From Nitrospirae bacterium RBG_16_43_11 (GTDB lineage: Bacteria > Nitrospirota > 9FT-COMBO-42-15 > HDB-SIOI813), in the NCBI GenBank assembly GCA_001805165.1, contig MHEI01000073.1, positions 50,168 through 59,038 on the forward strand: a stretch of DNA of 8,871 bases. Direction: 5' to 3'. Under the pieces are notes generated by a model, which ran no database searches, had not been told where the DNA came from, and saw only the letters and a program-made list of their open reading frames with translations. The position numbers and the translations under genes are program-made. Positions 7,431 to 8,871 of the stretch are shown one piece after another. Every line of letters begins with the position of its first letter. Positions within the stretch are counted from its first letter, which is position 1.

Positions 7431-7447
7431 CAGGCATATAAAATGCA
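7431..7447 (+). promoter_or_regulatory. Candidate sigma-54 (-24/-12) promoter of the first pilin
   Basis: The sequence CAGGCATATAAAATGCA has the two invariant sigma-54 dinucleotides at the exact required spacing: GG (7433-7434), ten bases, then GC (7445-7446). Adjacent bases also fit the consensus (GGCA and TGCA of TTGGCACG-N4-TTGCA), while the first TT and the CG after GGCA do not. Transcription would begin near 7458, about 100 bases before the pilin ATG. Pilin genes in Pseudomonas, Geobacter and Myxococcus are known to depend on sigma-54 with PilR. A sigma-70 reading of TATAAA (7437-7442) lacks a good -35 box. Confidence 0.5.
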
Positions 7448-7484
7448 TCTGACTGGTATTAGATAATAATCTGACAGTTAAAAA

Positions 7485-7494
7485 AAGGAGGTGA
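7485..7494 (+). promoter_or_regulatory. Isolated full-consensus Shine-Dalgarno in the pilin leader
   Basis: AAGGAGGTGA is complementary to nearly the whole 16S anti-Shine-Dalgarno, yet no gene follows at the right distance. The only start codon in range is TTG at 7497, five bases on, in TTG-ATA-TAA, a start followed by one codon and a stop. The 10-mer AAAAGGAGGT (7483-7492) recurs at 7544-7553 as the real pilin ribosome binding site. It may be a ribosome standby or mRNA-stabilising site like the STAB-SD of Bacillus cry genes, or a leftover duplication. Confidence 0.55.
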
Positions 7495-7543
7495 AATTGA
7501 TATAAAGAGTCAATAAATAGAACGCAAACACTTAATGTATGGT

Positions 7544-7553
7544 AAAAGGAGGT
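7544..7553 (+). promoter_or_regulatory. Ribosome binding site that sets the first pilin start
   Basis: AAAAGGAGGT places GGAGG (7548-7552) seven bases before the ATG at 7560, which is optimal. The in-frame ATG at 7539 lies upstream of this site and would be translated through it, so it is not the start. Confidence 0.8.
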
Positions 7554-7559
7554 AGCAAG

Positions 7560-8054
7560 ATGTTATTTATAAGCAACATAATAAGAACAATGAGGAAGGA
7601 TAGGGAAAAGGGATTTACCCTTATCGAATTGATGATCGTGGTTGCAATCCTTGGTATATTGGCGGCCATAGCAATACCGAACTTTATGAGATTTCAGGCT
7701 AAGTCAAGGCAGAGTGAGGCAAAGACAAATCTGGGTGGTATAGGGACCACGGCAGAGGCATATAGGGCAGAGTTCGATACTTATATTGCTACATGGAACA
7801 ACTTAGGTTGGGCACCCCAGGGGACAGCAAGATACGGCTATGGATATAATGCATTAGAATATACAGGTACTGGTGCAGTTACAGCTTATGCACCAGAAAC
7901 TCTGGGTGTTGCCGCAGCAGTCACTACTTTTGTTGCCGCAGCAGAAGGGGATATTGATTCTGAGACCACCGGACATGACTGCTGGACATATAACCAGGGA
8001 AGGGTACTCGCTAATCCAACTAATGATGTTAGCCAGGATGTAGCCTGTTACTGA
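7560..8054 (+). CDS. Type IV prepilin, likely major pilin
   Basis: The protein has 164 residues from the ATG at 7560. An 18-residue basic leader ends in REKG; the prepilin peptidase should cut after Gly18, leaving a mature protein of 146 residues that starts FTLIELMIVVAILGILAAIA. Glu5 of the mature protein, needed for methylation and assembly, is present (Glu23), and so is Pro22. The N-terminal helix is followed by a polar helix (RFQAKSRQSEAKTNLGGIG) and an aromatic-rich stretch with WNNLGWAPQGTARYGYGYN at 79-97. Cys141 and Cys163 could form the C-terminal disulfide loop typical of pilins. This is longer than the short Geobacter PilA (about 61 mature residues) and may equally be a GspG-like pseudopilin, though the usual GspG C-terminal calcium-site pattern is not evident to me. 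A later Met at 7590 would give an 8-residue leader but has no ribosome binding site. A paralogue lies downstream. Confidence 0.9.
   Translation: MLFISNIIRTMRKDREKGFTLIELMIVVAILGILAAIAIPNFMRFQAKSRQSEAKTNLGGIGTTAEAYRAEFDTYIATWNNLGWAPQGTARYGYGYNALEYTGTGAVTAYAPETLGVAAAVTTFVAAAEGDIDSETTGHDCWTYNQGRVLANPTNDVSQDVACY
7907..7944 (+). repeat. 14-bp direct repeat inside the first pilin gene
   Basis: TGTTGCCGCAGCAG occurs exactly at 7907-7920 and 7931-7944, ten bases apart. The period of 24 bases equals eight codons, so gain or loss of one unit keeps the frame. It encodes the two VAAA motifs of GVAAAVTTFVAAAEG at residues 117-130, in the predicted globular head. The second pilin has only one counterpart (FIAAA). 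Confidence 0.8.
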
Positions 8055-8105
8055 GTAAGAGGGGGTACTGAACGACAAGATATTTGCTTAATATGCTATA
8101 TAGCC

Positions 8106-8136
8106 AAAGGGGTGCATATCTGCACCCTTTTTATTT
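8106..8136 (+). terminator. Rho-independent terminator between the two pilin genes
   Basis: The stem of AAAGGGGTGCA (8106-8116) and TGCACCCTTTT (8121-8131) has 11 pairs, one of them G-T, with loop TATC. The core GGGTGCA/TGCACCC is perfect. The T-rich run TTTTTATTT (8128-8136) follows. This is the best terminator in the window. It lies 51 bases after the first pilin stop and 18 bases before the second pilin start, so most transcripts probably end here and read-through would feed the second gene at a lower level. Confidence 0.9.
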
Positions 8137-8154
8137 AGAACTGTAGGATACCAA

Positions 8155-8616
8155 ATGTTAAGAGGAATAGAAGATGAGGGATTTACACTTATAGAGCTTA
8201 TGGTCACAGTAGCTATTCTGGGAATCCTTGTAACCCTCGCCACTGGCAGCTTTCTAAGCTATCAGGCACGTGCCAAACAGGCAGAGGTGAAGGCGAACTT
8301 AGGTTCTATAGGGGAGATGGCCATAATCTATAAAACAGAATTTGACACATACATCACAAACTGGACTGGTATCGGTTGGCAGCCGATGGGAACAACAAGG
8401 TACCGTTACTGGTATAATGGATCGGCTGCGATCGGTACCCCTACATCACCACAAACAGGAATAAACTACTCCGATCCGGGCTCTGCCGCCGACGATAATT
8501 CCTTTATAGCGGCTGCTATAGGAAATATTGATAATGATGTGCCCACAACAGACCAGTGGCTCTACAACCAGAATAAAAGTTTTACAATCTTGCAAAATGA
8601 CGTTACCACACCGTAG
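8155..8616 (+). CDS. Type IV prepilin-like protein, divergent paralogue of the preceding pilin
   Basis: The protein has 153 residues, with AGGA (8145-8148) six bases before the ATG. The short leader MLRGIEDEG ends in a Gly suited to prepilin peptidase, giving a mature protein of 144 residues that begins FTLIELMVTVAILGILVTLA. Mature Glu5 is present (Glu14). It matches the upstream pilin over the whole length: AEVKANLGSIGE, TEFDTYITNW, GWQPMGTTRYRYWYN, FIAAAIGNIDND, WLYNQN and NDV all have counterparts. Differences are marked: mature position 22 is Gly instead of Pro, there is no Cys, the residues before the cut site are acidic (EDE), and the protein ends soon after NDV, where the other goes on to its last Cys. 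I infer a tandem duplication followed by specialisation, perhaps into a minor pilin. It sits behind a terminator, so its own promoter or read-through must drive it. Confidence 0.87.
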   Translation: MLRGIEDEGFTLIELMVTVAILGILVTLATGSFLSYQARAKQAEVKANLGSIGEMAIIYKTEFDTYITNWTGIGWQPMGTTRYRYWYNGSAAIGTPTSPQTGINYSDPGSAADDNSFIAAAIGNIDNDVPTTDQWLYNQNKSFTILQNDVTTP

Positions 8617-8692
8617 ACAATCATCGCAATCAACAGGCAGGTTTTCCAACCCCGAGTAAAAATTATTTCATGGATATAAAAAGGACTTAGCA

Positions 8693-8871
8693 ATGAAACA
8701 ATGTAGATTGATTCTGAAACGAATATGGCATAAGGTTCTTTTTATTTTATTCACTGCCTTCATTATAACAGGACTAAATTCTCTAAGTGTAAATGCTGTT
8801 ACTTTGCAAGAAAAATGTCAGGAATATAAGAATAAAGTAGGTCAGAACATCCAGAAGATTAACCTGAATAA
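8693..8871 (+). CDS. N-terminus of an unidentified secreted protein, cut by the window end
   Basis: An open frame of 59 codons runs from the ATG at 8693 to the window edge. AAGGA (8681-8685) lies seven bases before the ATG, a good ribosome binding site. The first 35 residues form a classical signal peptide: basic start (Lys2, Arg5, Lys9, Arg10, Lys14), hydrophobic core VLFILFTAFIITGL at 15-28, and a likely signal peptidase I cut after VNA near residue 35. Only about 24 residues of the mature protein are visible (VTLQEKCQEYKNKVGQ and onward); they look helical and contain one Cys. I do not recognise the family. It begins 76 bases after the second pilin and may belong to the same pilus or export locus. 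Confidence 0.75.
   Translation, partial: MKQCRLILKRIWHKVLFILFTAFIITGLNSLSVNAVTLQEKCQEYKNKVGQNIQKINLN

Larger units (their letters stand above)
7253..7559 (+). other. 307-base intergenic control region before the pilin genes
   Basis: This is the longest gene-free stretch in the window and is strongly AT-rich. I find no coding sequence, tRNA or recognisable riboswitch; in particular there is no conserved c-di-GMP (GEMM) core. In order it holds a palindrome with TGTC/GACA elements (7287-7324), an IHF-consensus site (7379-7391), a sigma-54-like promoter (7431-7447), an isolated strong Shine-Dalgarno (7485-7494) and the pilin ribosome binding site (7545-7553). Each is listed separately. The arrangement suggests an activator- and IHF-dependent pilin promoter with a leader of about 100 bases. 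Confidence 0.6.

Noticed and set aside
7253..7538. c-di-GMP (GEMM) riboswitch before the pilin, as in some Geobacter-like bacteria
   Set aside because: No GC-rich paired core or conserved riboswitch sequence is visible in this AT-rich region.
7539..7559. Pilin start at the upstream ATG at 7539
   Set aside because: The strong Shine-Dalgarno lies between this ATG and the one at 7560, so it can only serve 7560.
8109..8124. A second GG-N10-GC pair before the second pilin
   Set aside because: It lies inside the terminator hairpin, and flanking bases do not match the sigma-54 consensus; the spacing is explained by the stem sequence.
8640..8651. GGTT-TTCC-AACC hairpin after the second pilin as a terminator
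   Set aside because: The stem has only four pairs and no T-tract follows.

Overview
All genes in this window lie on the + strand. GC content is moderate to low, and the codons favour AUA for Ile and AGA/AGG for Arg. The gene content is chromosomal: serine and histidine biosynthesis, the replicative helicase, an outer-membrane-type TPR lipoprotein and type IV prepilins. This fits a Gram-negative bacterium outside the Enterobacteria. The chain class-V aminotransferase, serA, hisZ recalls layouts I know from Deltaproteobacteria and Nitrospirota. The phylum is inference and stays unresolved without a tree.

Bases 1-5442 are a housekeeping run. It opens with the 3' part of a class V (PLP) aminotransferase, followed by serA (D-3-phosphoglycerate dehydrogenase with a C-terminal ACT domain). 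Next come hisZ (regulatory subunit of a short-form ATP phosphoribosyltransferase) and dnaB. The first two genes probably supply two consecutive steps of serine synthesis, with the aminotransferase replacing SerC. HisZ needs a HisG partner encoded elsewhere. Two spacers carry palindromes: 991-1019 before serA and 2677-2699 before hisZ.

Bases 5468-7252 encode a lipoprotein with about 15 tetratricopeptide repeats, starting 25 bases after dnaB.

Bases 7253-7559 are the largest non-coding stretch and the most informative one. They hold a 19-bp palindrome with TGTC/GACA elements, a perfect match to the IHF consensus, and a sigma-54-like -24/-12 element with exact GG-N10-GC spacing. A full-strength Shine-Dalgarno sequence without a proper gene behind it follows, then a second copy of that sequence serving the pilin. 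The order upstream elements, IHF site, sigma-54 promoter is the usual layout of an activator-dependent promoter such as the PilR-controlled pilA promoters.

Bases 7560-8616 carry two paralogous type IV prepilin-like genes separated by a strong rho-independent terminator. The first looks like a major pilin: Glu5, Pro22 and a C-terminal Cys pair. The second lacks Pro22 and both cysteines and has an acidic leader, so it may be a minor or specialised pilin. A third gene starting at 8693 encodes the N-terminus of an unidentified secreted protein and runs off the window.

I see no mobile element, CRISPR array, tRNA or rRNA, and no clearly new system. The pilin locus with its control region is what merits a second look.
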